From Aphelocoma coerulescens (Eukaryota > Chordata > Aves > Passeriformes > Corvidae): a stretch of DNA of 64,000 bases. The notes under the pieces are model-generated. The model was not told where the DNA came from. It did no database searches and saw only the letters and a program-made list of their open reading frames with translations. The translations under genes were made by a program, and so were the position numbers. Of the stretch, positions 15,001 to 25,449 are shown piece after piece. Within the stretch, counting starts at the first letter, position 1. The number at the start of each line of letters is the position of its first letter. Where the stretch lies: the NCBI RefSeq assembly GCF_041296385.1, contig NW_027183960.1, positions 1,597,001 to 1,661,000 on the forward strand, given 5' to 3'.

Positions 15001-18000
15001 ACCTGCCTTTACTGCTTGATTATCTTCTCTAGCACCATGCCAAACGCCTTCTCCTATGGCAGCGCTGCAGCATCCTGCGAGCCACGGACTGGAACTGGCA
15101 CCTCCAGCAAAGTTGCTCCTGGGAAACATCCCTCAGCCATTCCCTTACTGCAATGAGCTGGACTCCTACTCCTCTGCAAGGCTCTTCCTGGACAGGTGCA
15201 TCCTCAGCAATGAGACGGTTCTGCTGAGAGCCGCGGCTCTGAGGGAGCAGCCAGTCCTGCCCAAACGCCTTCCTCCGTCTCCAGTCTCGCAGCTCCCACG
15301 GAGGCACTGGGAGCCTTGGACACGCTTGCCACAAGTAGCCCAAGCGTGGACATCTTCCTCATCCTGCTCCTCCACTGCTGACGTCAGGGAATTCCCTGGA
15401 GCTCCAACCATCTGCCTTTTCTTCTGGAGGATCGTGTCCGGCAGCTCTCTGAGCCTCTTTGCCTTTGGCAGCGCCACAGCATCCTAGGAGTCATATACTG
15501 GCAACTGGCAGCTCCAGGACACTTGCTGCTCCTAGGATGCTTTTCTCTGGGAAAATCTTCTTGGACACGACATTGCTCCAGTTTTTACTTCTAGGCCTTT
15601 CGTGGCCATCTGCATCCTCAGCCACAAGCAGGTTCTGATGATCGACATGGCTCTGGGAGAGCAGGGACTCCTGTCTGTGGACAAAGAAAACAAAGACAAC
15701 TTGTAAGAAGAAAACCTGGAGCTTCTAGTTAGAAGAGAAAGGACTATTCAATCAAGGCAGAGCCAAGGGAGGAAACTTTCTAAAATGGAACAAGCAGCAG
15801 AAGCACAGCAGTATTGCAGAAGAAATTCCCCTCCCAGCACTTGGCTTAAGGAAAACGCCTGATGTTTCTATGAGAGACTTGAGTTCATGTCTACTACTGC
15901 GTAACAGACATCTTAACGTTTAGACGATTGGCATTCCAGGCTCACGCTATTCAAACCTGAAAGTGAAACTACTCTAACAGTTGCGCTGATTGCAAGAAAT
16001 GTTTCTGTTTACACCACGACTGCCGACCATCCATCATTCTTACCTGGCACCTGTCCAAAGGCCTTCCTCCGTCTGCGCTCTGGCAACTCTCACCCAGGCA
16101 AGGGCAGGGATGGAGGCTCTTGCCACAAGTAGCCCAAGCGTGGACATCTTCCTCATCCTGCTCCTCCACTGCTGACGGCAGGGAATTCCCTGGAGCTGCA
16201 AACACCTGCCTTTACTGCTTGATTATCTTCTCTAGCACCATGCCAAACGCCTTCTCCTATGGCAGTGCTGCAGCATCCTTCGAGCCACGGACTGGAACTG
16301 GCACCTTCAGCATAGTTGCTCCTGGGAAACATCCCTCAGCCATTCCCTTACTGCAATGAGCTAGACTCCTACTCCTCTGCAATGCTCTTCCTGGACAGGT
16401 GCATCCTCAGCAATGAGACGGTTCTGCTGAGAGCCACGGCTCTGAGGGAACAGCCAGTCCTGCCCAATGGTTGTCCTCCGTCACCACTCCTGCAGCTCCC
16501 ACGGAGGCACTGGGAGCCTTGGACACTCTTGCCACAAGTAGCCCAAGCGTCGAGATCTTCCTCATCCTGCTCCGCCACTGCTGACATCAGGGAATTCCCT
16601 GGAGCTGCAACCATCTGCCTTTTCTGCTGCAGGATCGTGTCCAGCAGCTGTCTGAGCCTCTTCATCTTTGGCAGCGCCACAGCATCCTAGGAGTCATATA
16701 CTGGCAACTGGCACCTCCAGGACACTTGCTGCTCCTAGGATGCTTTTCTCTGGGAAAATCTTCTTGCATACGACCTTGCTGCCGATTTTACTTCTAGGCC
16801 TTTCGTGGTGATCTGCATCCTCAGCCACAAGCAGGTTCTGATGATCGACATGGCTCTGGGAGAGCAGGGACTCCTGTCTGTGGACAAAGAAAACAAAAAC
16901 AACTTGTAAGAAGAAAACCTGGAGCTTCTAGTTAGAAGAGAAAGGACTATTCAATCAAGGCAGGGCCAAAGCAGGAAACTTTCTAAAATGGAACAAGCAG
17001 CAGAAGCACAGTAGTTTTGCAGAAGAAATTCCCCTCCCAGCACTTGGCTTAAGGAAAAAGCCTGATGTTTCTATGAGAGACATGAGCTCATGTCTACTAT
17101 TGGGTAGCAGACATCTGAACATTTAGACTATTGGCTTTCCAGGCTCACGCTATTCAAACCGGAAACTGAAACTATTCTAAAAGCTAGAGATGCTTGGAAG
17201 AAATGTTTCCGCACACACTAGACTGGGGACCATGCATCATTCTTACCTTGCACCTGTCCAAAGGCCTTCCTGTGTCTCCAGTCCTGCAGCTCCCACGGAG
17301 ACACTGGGAGCCTTGGAGGCTCTTGCCACAAGTAGCCCAAGCGTGGACATCTTCCTCATCCTGCTCCGCCACTGCTGCCATCAGGGAATTCCCTGGAGCT
17401 GTAAACACCTGCCTTTGCTGCTCGATTATCTTCTCGAGCACCTTGCCAAATGCCTTCTCCTATGGCAGCGCTGCAGCATCCTGCGAGCCAGGGACTGGAA
17501 CTGGCACCTTCAGCAAAGTTGCTCCTCGGAAACATCCCTCAGCCATTCCCTTACTGCAATGAGCTGGACTCCTACTCCTCTGCAAGGCTCTTCCTGGACA
17601 GGTGCATCCTCAGCAATGAGACGGTTCTGCTGAGAGCCGCGGCTCTGAGGGAGCAGCCAGTCCTGCCCAAAGGCCTTCCTCCGTCACCAGTCCTGCAGCT
17701 CCCACGGAGGCACTGGGAGCCTTGGACACTCTTGCCACAAGTAGCCCAAGCGTGGACATCGTCCTCATCCTGCTCCTCCACTGCTGACGTCAGGGAATTC
17801 CCTGGAGCTCCTAAAATCTGCCTTTCCTGCTGGAGGATCCTGTCTGGCAGCTCTCTGAGCCTCTTACACTTTGGAAGCGTAACAGCATCCTAGGAGTCAT
17901 ATTCTGGAAACTGGCAGCTACAGGACACTTGCTGCTCCTAGGATGCTTTTCTCTGGGAAAATCTTCTTGCACACAACCTTGCTGCAGATTTTACTTCTAG

Positions 18001-18450
18001 GCCTTTCATGGCCATCTACATCCGCGGCCACAAGCAGCTTGTGATGATTGACATGGCTCTGGGAGAGCAGGGACTCCTGCCTGTGGACAAAGAAAACAAA
18101 GACAACTTGTAAGAAGAAAACCTGGAGCTTCTAGTTAGAAGAGAAAGGATTATTCAATCAAGGCAGGGCCAAGGGAGGAAACTTTCTAAAATGGAACAAG
18201 CAGCAGAAGCAGAGCAGTATTGCAGAAGAAATTCCCCTCCCAGCACTTGGCTTAAGGAAAAAGCCTGATGTTTCTATGAGAGACTTGAGTTCATGTCTAC
18301 TATTGGGTACCAGACATCTGAACATTTAGACTATTGGCTTTCCAGGCTCACGCTATTCAAACCGGAATGTGAAACTATTTCAAAAGCTAGAGATGCTTCG
18401 AAGAGATGTTTCTGTTTACACCACGACTGGGGACCATGCATCATTCTTAC

Positions 18451-18690
18451 CTTGCATCTGTCCAAAGGCCTTCCTCCGTCTGCGCTCCGGCAACTCTCAC
18501 CCACGCTCGGGCAGGGATGGAGGCTCTTGCCACAAGTAGCCCAAGCGTGGACGTCTTCCTCATCCTGCTCCTCCACTGCTGACGACCTGGAATTCCCTGG
18601 AGCTGCAACCATCTGCCTTTGCTGCTCAAGGACCTTCTCTAGCACCATGCCAAAGGCCTTCTCCTATGGCAGCGCTGCAGCATCCTGCAA
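18451..18690 (-). pseudogene. Exon-like segment of the satellite (terminal unit)
   Basis: On the minus strand this is the clearest exon-like half unit. An open frame reads through a glutamine-rich stretch (LEKVLEQQRQM), then an acidic patch (VEEQDEEDVHAW), and ends ...GGRPLDRCK at an AAG|GTAAGA donor-like site at 18450/18451. The same layout recurs in all units. The frame is about 80-100 codons and has no convincing start. Its upstream continuation contains in-frame stops in most units, so it is unlikely to be a gene by itself. The donor-proximal bases (GGAAGGCCTTT...AG|GT) match the 3' end of exon 1 of the PIM-like kinase gene elsewhere in the window, so I infer descent from that exon family. 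Confidence 0.5.
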
Positions 18691-18880
18691 GTCACGGACT
18701 GGAACTGGCACCTCCAGCAAAGTTGCTCCTGGGAAACATCCCTCAGCCATTCCCTTACTGCAATGAGCTGGACTCCTATTCCTCTGCAAGGCTCTTCCTG
18801 GACAGGTGCATCCTCAGCAATGAGACGGTTCTTCTGAGAGCTGCGGCTCTGAGGGAGCAGCGAGTCCTGTCCAAAGGGCT

Positions 18881-19220
18881 TCCTGCATCTCTAGTCCTGC
18901 ACCTCTCACAGAGGCACCAGATATGGTCAAGTCTCCTTCCAGGAGTATCTGACGTGTGGAATTCTTCTTCATCCTTCTTCTCCATTGCTGATGGCTCTAA
19001 GTGCCCGGCAGATGGGAACAGCTTCCTTTGCTGCTGGAGCAATTTTTCCAGCACCACACCAAAAGTCTTCTCCTATGGTACTGCCACATCCTTCTTGGAA
19101 CCTTGGTTGGGGGACTGGTGGCTCCAGGACAATCTCTGCTCTGCCTCTGGCTTGTGGGATTGCCTTACTGGAGGCCTTCTCTTTTCTATATCCTGCTTAA
19201 ACAAGAAAGGCTTCATAACT
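18881..19220. repeat. Diverged terminal satellite copy
   Basis: After 18880 the sequence remains alignable to the satellite half unit (for example TCTCCTATGG, GGCTCCAGGACA, and CTGATGGCTCTAAG replacing CTGACGTCAGGG) but is much more diverged than any internal unit. Diverged units at the edge of a homogenised array are expected when conversion or unequal exchange acts mainly inside it. On the minus strand it still reads a glutamine-rich start and an acidic patch (MEKKDEEEF). Confidence 0.75.
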
Positions 19221-21354
19221 TGACTGCTCTATGCCAGCTATGAATACATCATATCTTTTGTAACTCTTTTATAGTGGACACAGAGTTTGTTTAAGCTTAT
19301 TCTCACAACTTTTATCATGACTATGCCTCACAACTCTTACAACTCTTACTAGTTCATAACCTGGCTTACACATCGTCTCTGTCCAGATTAGTATTTTAAT
19401 ATATACAAAACAATTCTCAATATCGTCTAGCTACAAGATGTAACCACACATCTTTGTCCTTTTTTATTTTTGCAGAAACATTGGCAATTGTTTCTCTCTT
19501 TAATATTTTTCCCTTCGGAACTCATCTGTTTCCTGTTTTCACTTCCTCTACTCAGAAGACCTCTCCTTTGGTTTATTCTTGTACTTATTCTCCAATCTTT
19601 CCAGGCTACTTTATAGAGATGTAGCTGGTGCAACATATACTTATTAGATAGTTTTTGTTGTTTTGATTTATAATACAGGAAGATGATAAAACACGTATTT
19701 TACATTACCTCGGATGGCAAAAATTTTTTGCATTTTTAATGGAAAATATATTTTTAAAGTTTGGATAGCATAATTTAAAATAAATAGTTTCATTACCTGT
19801 CCAGTAGCCATAACATAGATCTGTATCCATCATCTAAAAGTAAAGCCAGTTTTTGATTTGATACACACATTGAGACTTTATCTTGTAGGAAATAAAGCAG
19901 AAAAAAGATGCTATTACAGTTTTATCTTCAACTGCACATCACTTCTAACCTTGAGTGAAGGCTCTGCATTATTGAATAGAACCAATTGAGGCAGTGCAGC
20001 TCTCGGTTAACACATGATCAGAACCTCAGACTGCTAAGGAAGAGCAGGAAATAGTTTGGCTGCCACCACGAGGCAACAGCACATTCTCCTGTTGACATTC
20101 TCACGGTCAGAGTGAAACTGGAACCGAGCAATCCCATTCCTTTGCAACCACCCTTATGCTGCAGAGATGGAGCCCTGAGCTCAGAAATGCCATTTGTGAC
20201 AGAGCTTTCCCAGGTGGGAAGGCATCCTCCCTTCCCAGAGGTATTGCAAGTTCCCCTCTCCCCACTCCATTCCATCCATAAATGGAATGCTGACAATCCA
20301 TAAAGGTTAGACACCACAGCACTGGCATGGATTCTTTTCCTTAGGCAGATCTAAGGCAGTCTGGGAGTTGCTCAGCCTCTTGTGCCCTCCTCAAGGGAGC
20401 ATTTGTAACTTTTCTTCCTACAATCATCCAACCAAACAACTTGGTTACTGCTCCAAGTAATTACCATAAGCTTTGGCTGTGGTTTCCCATTCGATTTTAG
20501 TTAACCCAATATTTTGTAAATATTGACACTTCTATATTTGAAATTCCCAACATATTACAGAGATTTCATAGGTGATCTTCAAACTTGAGAGGTGATATTG
20601 ACCACAGAGTAGCAATAAATAGGAAATATCAGAACAAAAGTTAATCCAATACACACCCCCAACAATCCTCCAATTTTTTATTATTTTTTTTTATTCTGGA
20701 AGAAACAAATTTAACAGCACTGCCATGCATGCAATAAAGGGACCGAGGCATGAAGATGAGCAAGCTCTTGGTCCCTCACATTCCAGTTTTCAAGGGTGAC
20801 ATTAGTGGGACACTGCTTGGAGCACTGCAATGATATCAAAGTAATCCATTAAACTTGCTGCTAACTGGAAATTTCTTTTGAGATGCATAGATAATATACA
20901 GCTCATTACTTACACATACAGGCAAAAGAAAAAAGCAAGTTTCACCACATTCTCATAAACCTCTGGAAATAAAGTCCTATAAACTTAACTGCCTTTCTCA
21001 ATTTGACAAATTGATACTGCTATAACATTACCTGTACTGCACCTTGTCAATTGGATGCTTTTGCCCAGACTCTTTGCTCTATATATGTCATTTACACCAC
21101 AGAAAACAAGACAGAATCCTATCCGAGCAAAAATTCAGTGGGAATCGAGAATTACTTACTCGGCAACACCTTACTCGGCACATCTCTCTGTGCAACATGC
21201 ACTACAGCTTTCTTTTGGTCTGATCAAACACTTCTTATGGTAAAGATCATCATCCTATAATCTGGACTACGGACTGACTTCCTGGCCCGACGTGCCTCAT
21301 CGCCGCCAACCTGATCCATTCTCTGCACATTGACTGAGCCTGACCGTACCCTCT
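19221..21354. other. AT-rich stretch without recognised gene
   Basis: I see no conserved protein frame, tRNA, long repeat or LINE here. The region is AT-rich with short poly-T runs (for example 20685-20693). Open frames are short and show no family motif. Confidence 0.5.
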
Positions 21355-21485
21355 GCAACCACCACCTCCCTGGGCAACCTGTTCCAACGCCTGACCACCC
21401 CAACAGCAAAAAAAAAAAATCTAATATGTAATCCGAATCCCCACTGTCCCATTTGAAGGCCACTCCCTCTAGTAGCCCGTAGGCT
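21355..21485 (-). mobile_element. CR1-like LINE 3' fragment
   Basis: The stretch with ACCTCCCTGGGCAACCTGTT, then CCTGACCACC, a poly-A run, and CTAATATGTAATCCGAAT matches the reverse complement of the CR1 3' region as I know it from birds. It is short and diverged, so this is an old truncated insertion. Confidence 0.6.
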
Positions 21486-21494
21486 TCTTTCAGA

Positions 21495-22070
21495 AGCGAT
21501 GTGAGGGGAAGGCGGCTCGCCGCTCCCCTTTACCCACACGGCTGGCTCCCTTCCAGGCCCGATCCCACACACGGTAAGGAAGGAACGCACCCACCCAGAC
21601 GCCTGGGGCCAATCCTTCACCGGGGCTCTGTCAGTCCCCCGCCGGGGGCCGGTCACTCCCTCACCGGGGGATCACTCCCCCACCAGAACCAGAACAAGAA
21701 CCAGAACCCCCTCCCGCACCCACCCCGCCGCCGCCGCTCCCGTTCTGTCGCACCAACGGCCCCTCAGCGGCCCCGGCCCCTGCGGGCTCCGCCCCCGCCC
21801 CGCGGCCCCGGCCAATCCCCGCCGAGCCCCGCCCGTCCCGCGGCTCCCCATTGGTGGCGCGCGCTGCGCCCGCGGCCCGAGCGGCGCGAGCGGCGCAGGC
21901 TCTGCCCCCTGTCCCGCTGCGCGCGGGGAGCGTTCGGTCGTGCCCTGGGGAGCGGCGGCCGCGGGGCCCGCGCGGAGCGGCCGTTTCTCCGTGGCTGCGC
22001 CGCCAGCACGGCCGGCAACGCGGGCGCGCAGAAGGCGCTTCGGCCACCGGGCAGGAGGGATCACTACATA
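21495..22070. promoter_or_regulatory. CpG-rich island 1
   Basis: It is dense in CpG and G+C compared with the AT-rich flanks, with runs such as CCCCGCCGCCGCCGC-type repeats and GCCCCGCCC boxes around 21790-21840. Several long frames are open on both strands, which is expected from composition alone. No start exon of a known gene is recognised. It could be an orphan promoter island. Confidence 0.4.
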
Positions 22071-22169
22071 AACCCAAACGTTCTGGAAGAGTGGGAATTG
22101 GTGTCCAAGGACATCGTTTGCACCTGCGCTTGGCTCACAACATCCCCCTGCAGCGCTACGGGCTGGTTT

Positions 22170-22275
22170 CTTTAGGCGGCCACAGAGCCCTTAAAGGGAA
22201 CTGGGCCGCCTTGACTTGTAAGCAAAGCGGCCACAGAGTCCCTAAATCAGACTGGGTTGCCTGGAGTTGTTACTA
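22170..22275. repeat. 57-bp tandem pair
   Basis: GCGGCCACAGAG occurs twice, 57 bp apart, each time followed by CCCTTAAA or TCCCTAAA, then ACTGGGCCGCC or ACTGGGTTGCC. The two copies are moderately diverged. Confidence 0.6.
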
Positions 22276-22324
22276 AACTCCCCACATTGCGCTGACCGTT
22301 CTGTGCAATTTCCAATGGCCCCGC

Positions 22325-22697
22325 AGAAAAAGACCTGGGGGTGCTGGCCAAGAGCTGCTGAACACGAGCCCAGGTGTGCCCACGTGGCCAAGAAGGACAT
22401 TGGCATCCTGGCCTGGGTCAGCAACAGTGCGGCCAGCAGGACCAGGGCAATGACTGTCCGTCCCCCTGTTTTGGGCACCGCTGAGGCCCCACCTCGAATC
22501 GTGGGGTCAGTTTTGGGTCCCTCACTGCAAGAAAAATTTTGAGGTGCTGGAGCGTGTCCAGAGAAGGGAATTGAGCTGGGGCAGGCTCTGGAGCACAAGT
22601 CTGAGGAGAAGCGGCTGAGGCAGATGGGGGGGCTCAGCCTGGAGAAAAGGAGGCTCGGGGAGGACTTTCCCTCTCTCTCCAACTCCCTGGAAGGACA
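22325..22697 (+). mobile_element. CR1 LINE 3'-region fragment
   Basis: The sequence runs through the well-known avian CR1 order: AAAAAGACCTGGGGGTGCTGG, GCCAAGAAGG, CAGCAGGACCAGGG, GGTGCTGGAGCGTGTCCAGAGA, AGCACAAGTCTGA and GCCTGGAGAAAAGGAGGCT. It is truncated at both ends and mutated, including GAAAAATTTTGAGG for GAAGGACATTGAGG. It is sense on the plus strand. Confidence 0.9.
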
Positions 22698-23059
22698 CCG
22701 GCTTGGGTGGGGATTCCTAACCATAAGGTATCTATCCCATGATCTTTTGCACCAAGAAGATTGTCGCTGTAACTTTAGGATTTGGCAGCCGGGAAACCTT
22801 GGGGAGGATGGAGGGCTTTGCTTTAGGGCACGTGTTTTTAAAGGCTGCCCAGGCAGTCGCACATCGTGCAAAAGGTGTACGCTCTGCCCGAGACTTACGG
22901 GAATCCTGGAATTTAGTGACTGGGGTGTAAAACTGCCTGCTTCCCTTCCGGATCACGGCAGTCGCTTGCGTGGTTGCTGAGGGAGCTTTTGTGCATTCGG
23001 CTTCGGGACTTTGCTACGCTGCAATTCGGCAATGTGATCGAATGTGCCTGCTTTCCCTG

Positions 23060-23400
23060 CCTCCCTGCCGCTCGGGAATGCACAGACGGTGCACGGTGTT
23101 CCGCCTGGAGCCGGGCTGTGCCCGCCGTGCCCTGAGTGCCCGGGGAATCGCTCCCTCGGCTCCGTTGTGTCCGAGCCGCCGCTGCCCCCGCCCCGCTGAG
23201 GGTCCGAGCGTGCAGCGGAGCGCCCCCTGCCGGCCGCGCGTGCCCCTGGCCCCGCCCCCCGCCGGCCGCAGCGGCCTTAGCCCCGCCCCCCGCCGGCCGC
23301 GCGGGATCCCGGCCCCGCCCCGCGCCCGCCGCAGCCGCCAGCGGCCCCTGCCGGGCGTGGCCGGAACTACAGCAAAGGGCAACCACGACCCTCGGCGGGG
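23060..23400. promoter_or_regulatory. CpG-rich island 2 with GC boxes
   Basis: A CpG-dense segment contains a near-perfect direct repeat of CCCCGCCCCCCGCCGGCCGC at about 23251 and 23282, giving paired Sp1-type GC boxes, plus a third CCCCGCCCCGCGCC box. It drops abruptly to AT-rich sequence after about 23450. No downstream coding exon is recognised on either strand. Confidence 0.4.
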
Positions 23401-23409
23401 GAACCTCCT

Positions 23410-24852
23410 GGGTTTGTGCTGGGCTTTGTTCCGGGCATGTTCTGTACTAAAGAACTGCTACTCCTTTCCTATATTTTTTAAGCCCCATAATTTTCGAAGT
23501 TATAATGATTTGGAGAGAGCAGTCTTCTTGCCATTCCAGGAAGGTTCCCACTTCCTTAGCAGACATTTAACTTTTAAAACAGGACACTTTGTTAAAAAAA
23601 AACAAACCCGGGAACATTTCATGATTTCATGTACTACATGATTTCACATCTAAAGAAACCGGGCTGTCTGCCCTTTTCTTCTCAGGCAGTGCGTTCCTCT
23701 GTCTTCAAGTACAAAAGCAACAAAGCGATTATAGGTAACAGTGGCAGAATACGCTGTGTTACTGTCACAGGGACTCCCGGCTTACTTCACCAGCTCCTAT
23801 CTGTTGTTTGTTGCTGCCCAGTGAAGAAGAGTCACATTTTCTTTGTCTGGTTGGCAAACATCATATCCTGCTTCTACCAGTTCTTTGCATCGCTCTGCCA
23901 TTCCATACCTTAAATGAGACAACACCGATTTACTTACCGTTTGTTAAATATCCTCCAGTTTGGAGACAGTCGCATCCTAAAGAAAAAATACATCTCAATA
24001 AGCATCACCCAGCAGTTCCTACTTGAGCAGATTCCACATTGCATTCAATGGAAACCTTGTAAAAAGAGTGGGGCTGTGCCTTGAGGAGTAGAAACTTCTA
24101 CTTAACAAATCTGTCTGAAATGCTTTTGGTTTATTTACAATAGTAGCTGTAAGTGATGTTTCTTCTTCCACTACAGGGAGAAAATGAAACTGAAGATGTT
24201 TCCTCTGTAAAAATGGAAGCTTTGTAACAATGGACCTCCCGCTCCCGGAGGAAACGTGCCACGGCCCTTGGAGAATTGGCAGTCACTGCTCACAGGCCAT
24301 CGGAAAAGGGATAATTGTCACCCCCAGCTCACCCTCCAGACCAGGGCTGACACATAGGACTCTCGCCATCCCCTCACGGTGGGATCCTGGCTGGAAGCAT
24401 CACAGCTCGGGTCAGGACTTTGGGTAGAGACTTGGAGAGCCACTCAGGGCACAAGAGGGTTGGCAGCCCTCAGAAAAGAAAAGAAAAATGAAAGAGCAGG
24501 CGCATTTATGAAAAAACCCTTTTTTTTACCGACCCCTGTTTCAGTAGGTCAGGGCAGTAGACAGAAGGTAGCACAGATTTGTAGCTGGCACCCGGGCCTA
24601 TTCCTGTAACTAGACTCGTTACTGCACTTTCCATCTCCATCAGTTGTTTTTACGGTAGAGGAAGATATTTGGGAGGGGCACAATGGGCCCAACACCATGG
24701 GAGCAAGTCCAGGATGTCAACAGCTTTCAGTTGTGAATGAGCAGGAAAGCTAAGAGACAAAGTCAGGCTTTTTTCTCATCCTGAAGGGGGAGAAGGGAAA
24801 ATTCAGAGCTGACAAAAATATACCGTATTGGGGTGCACAAGTGCAGGGAGAA
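23410..24852. other. No recognised gene
   Basis: Open frames here are short and without family motifs. I see no repeat shared with other parts of the window in this stretch. Confidence 0.4.
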
Positions 24853-25449
24853 CCCTCCCTTGCTGGACAGGAGGTGCTATGAGCATTCAGGGATTCTTTG
24901 TTGGCATAGCAAAGTCTCCAGAAGGCAGCTGGGGAGAAATACCACTCCTTCCACCCAGTGTTCTAAAGCTCTGGGCTACATGGTACAACAAAGTTATCAA
25001 GAGTTGCTCTGTTACATAACACAACTCCCGAATGTGAGATGGGGTTAGAGGCTGGTAACACCAGGGGGGTTCCCTTGGAGTCCCTAGGGATCACTTTCTC
25101 TGCCGCTCCTTCCTCGGCAGCGGGGGTCCCCTCCCGCTCTTTCCCTGCCCCAGCTTGGGAGGCTGAGCCTGCTGGAGCGTGTCCATCTGTCCTAGAGTCT
25201 CTTTTGGCATCTGCGTACCCCTGCACAGCTCCTTTAGATGCTGCTGTCCCCTAAATCCAGGCAGACCGGGCTGCATTTGCCTGCTGCCAGTGTGAGGGGA
25301 AGAAAGAGCAAGAGTTCATTAGGGCTTGACCTGAAATGATGTTTTGGCGTTTCTGCTTCTTCTCACAGCTTTGGCAGGTGAGCAGCATCTCTGTCCCTGC
25401 CGCCTGCTGGCCCTTGGAATGCACACATGAGCCCAGGTATCACTTCTGG
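24853..25449 (+). repeat. 597-bp direct copy of 32401-32997
   Basis: From CCCTCCCTTGCTGGACAGG to CCCAGGTATCACTTCTGG this segment matches 32401-32997 at a constant offset of 7548, with scattered substitutions (for example CCCGCTC against CATGCTC near 25133). Its right end lies 2 bp from the outer boundary of palindrome arm 1. It is more diverged from both arms than the arms are from each other, so it predates the final arm-to-arm homogenisation. In its minus-strand sense it carries part of a possible exon set described at 47607-48075. Confidence 0.93.

Larger units (their letters stand above)
1..19220. repeat. Tandem satellite array, 1203-bp and 795-bp units
   Basis: Seventeen unit starts can be placed with the anchor AAGCAG[CG]TTCTGATGATC at 1, 1201, 1996, 3199, 4402, 5605, 6400, 7613, 8816, 10019, 11220, 12015, 13219, 14422, 15626, 16829 and 18032. 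Most units are 1200-1204 bp. Three are exactly 795 bp and one is 1213 bp, because of a short internal duplication near 7250-7270. Each long unit contains two diverged halves, about 408 bp apart, that both carry the segment from CCAAAGGCCTTCCTCC to CTGCTGACGTCAGGGAATTCCCTGGAG; short units carry one. The last unit decays after about 18880 into a clearly diverged copy ending near 19220. The minus strand keeps exon-like open frames and a GTAAGA donor-like site in every unit. The array is truncated by the left window edge. Confidence 0.95.

Noticed and set aside
262..19200. Dozens of 60-185-codon open frames on both strands of the satellite
   Set aside because: They recur with the repeat period on both strands, lack consistent starts, and are interrupted in many units. 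Only the minus-strand frame ending at the GTAAGA site has outside support.
21501..22175. A 224-codon plus-strand frame in CpG island 1
   Set aside because: It is Arg/Pro-rich and mirrored by equally long frames on the other strand. Composition explains it.
24960..25226. An 87-codon frame shared by the three copies of the 597-bp segment
   Set aside because: Conservation is explained by recent duplication. It has no start context or known motif.
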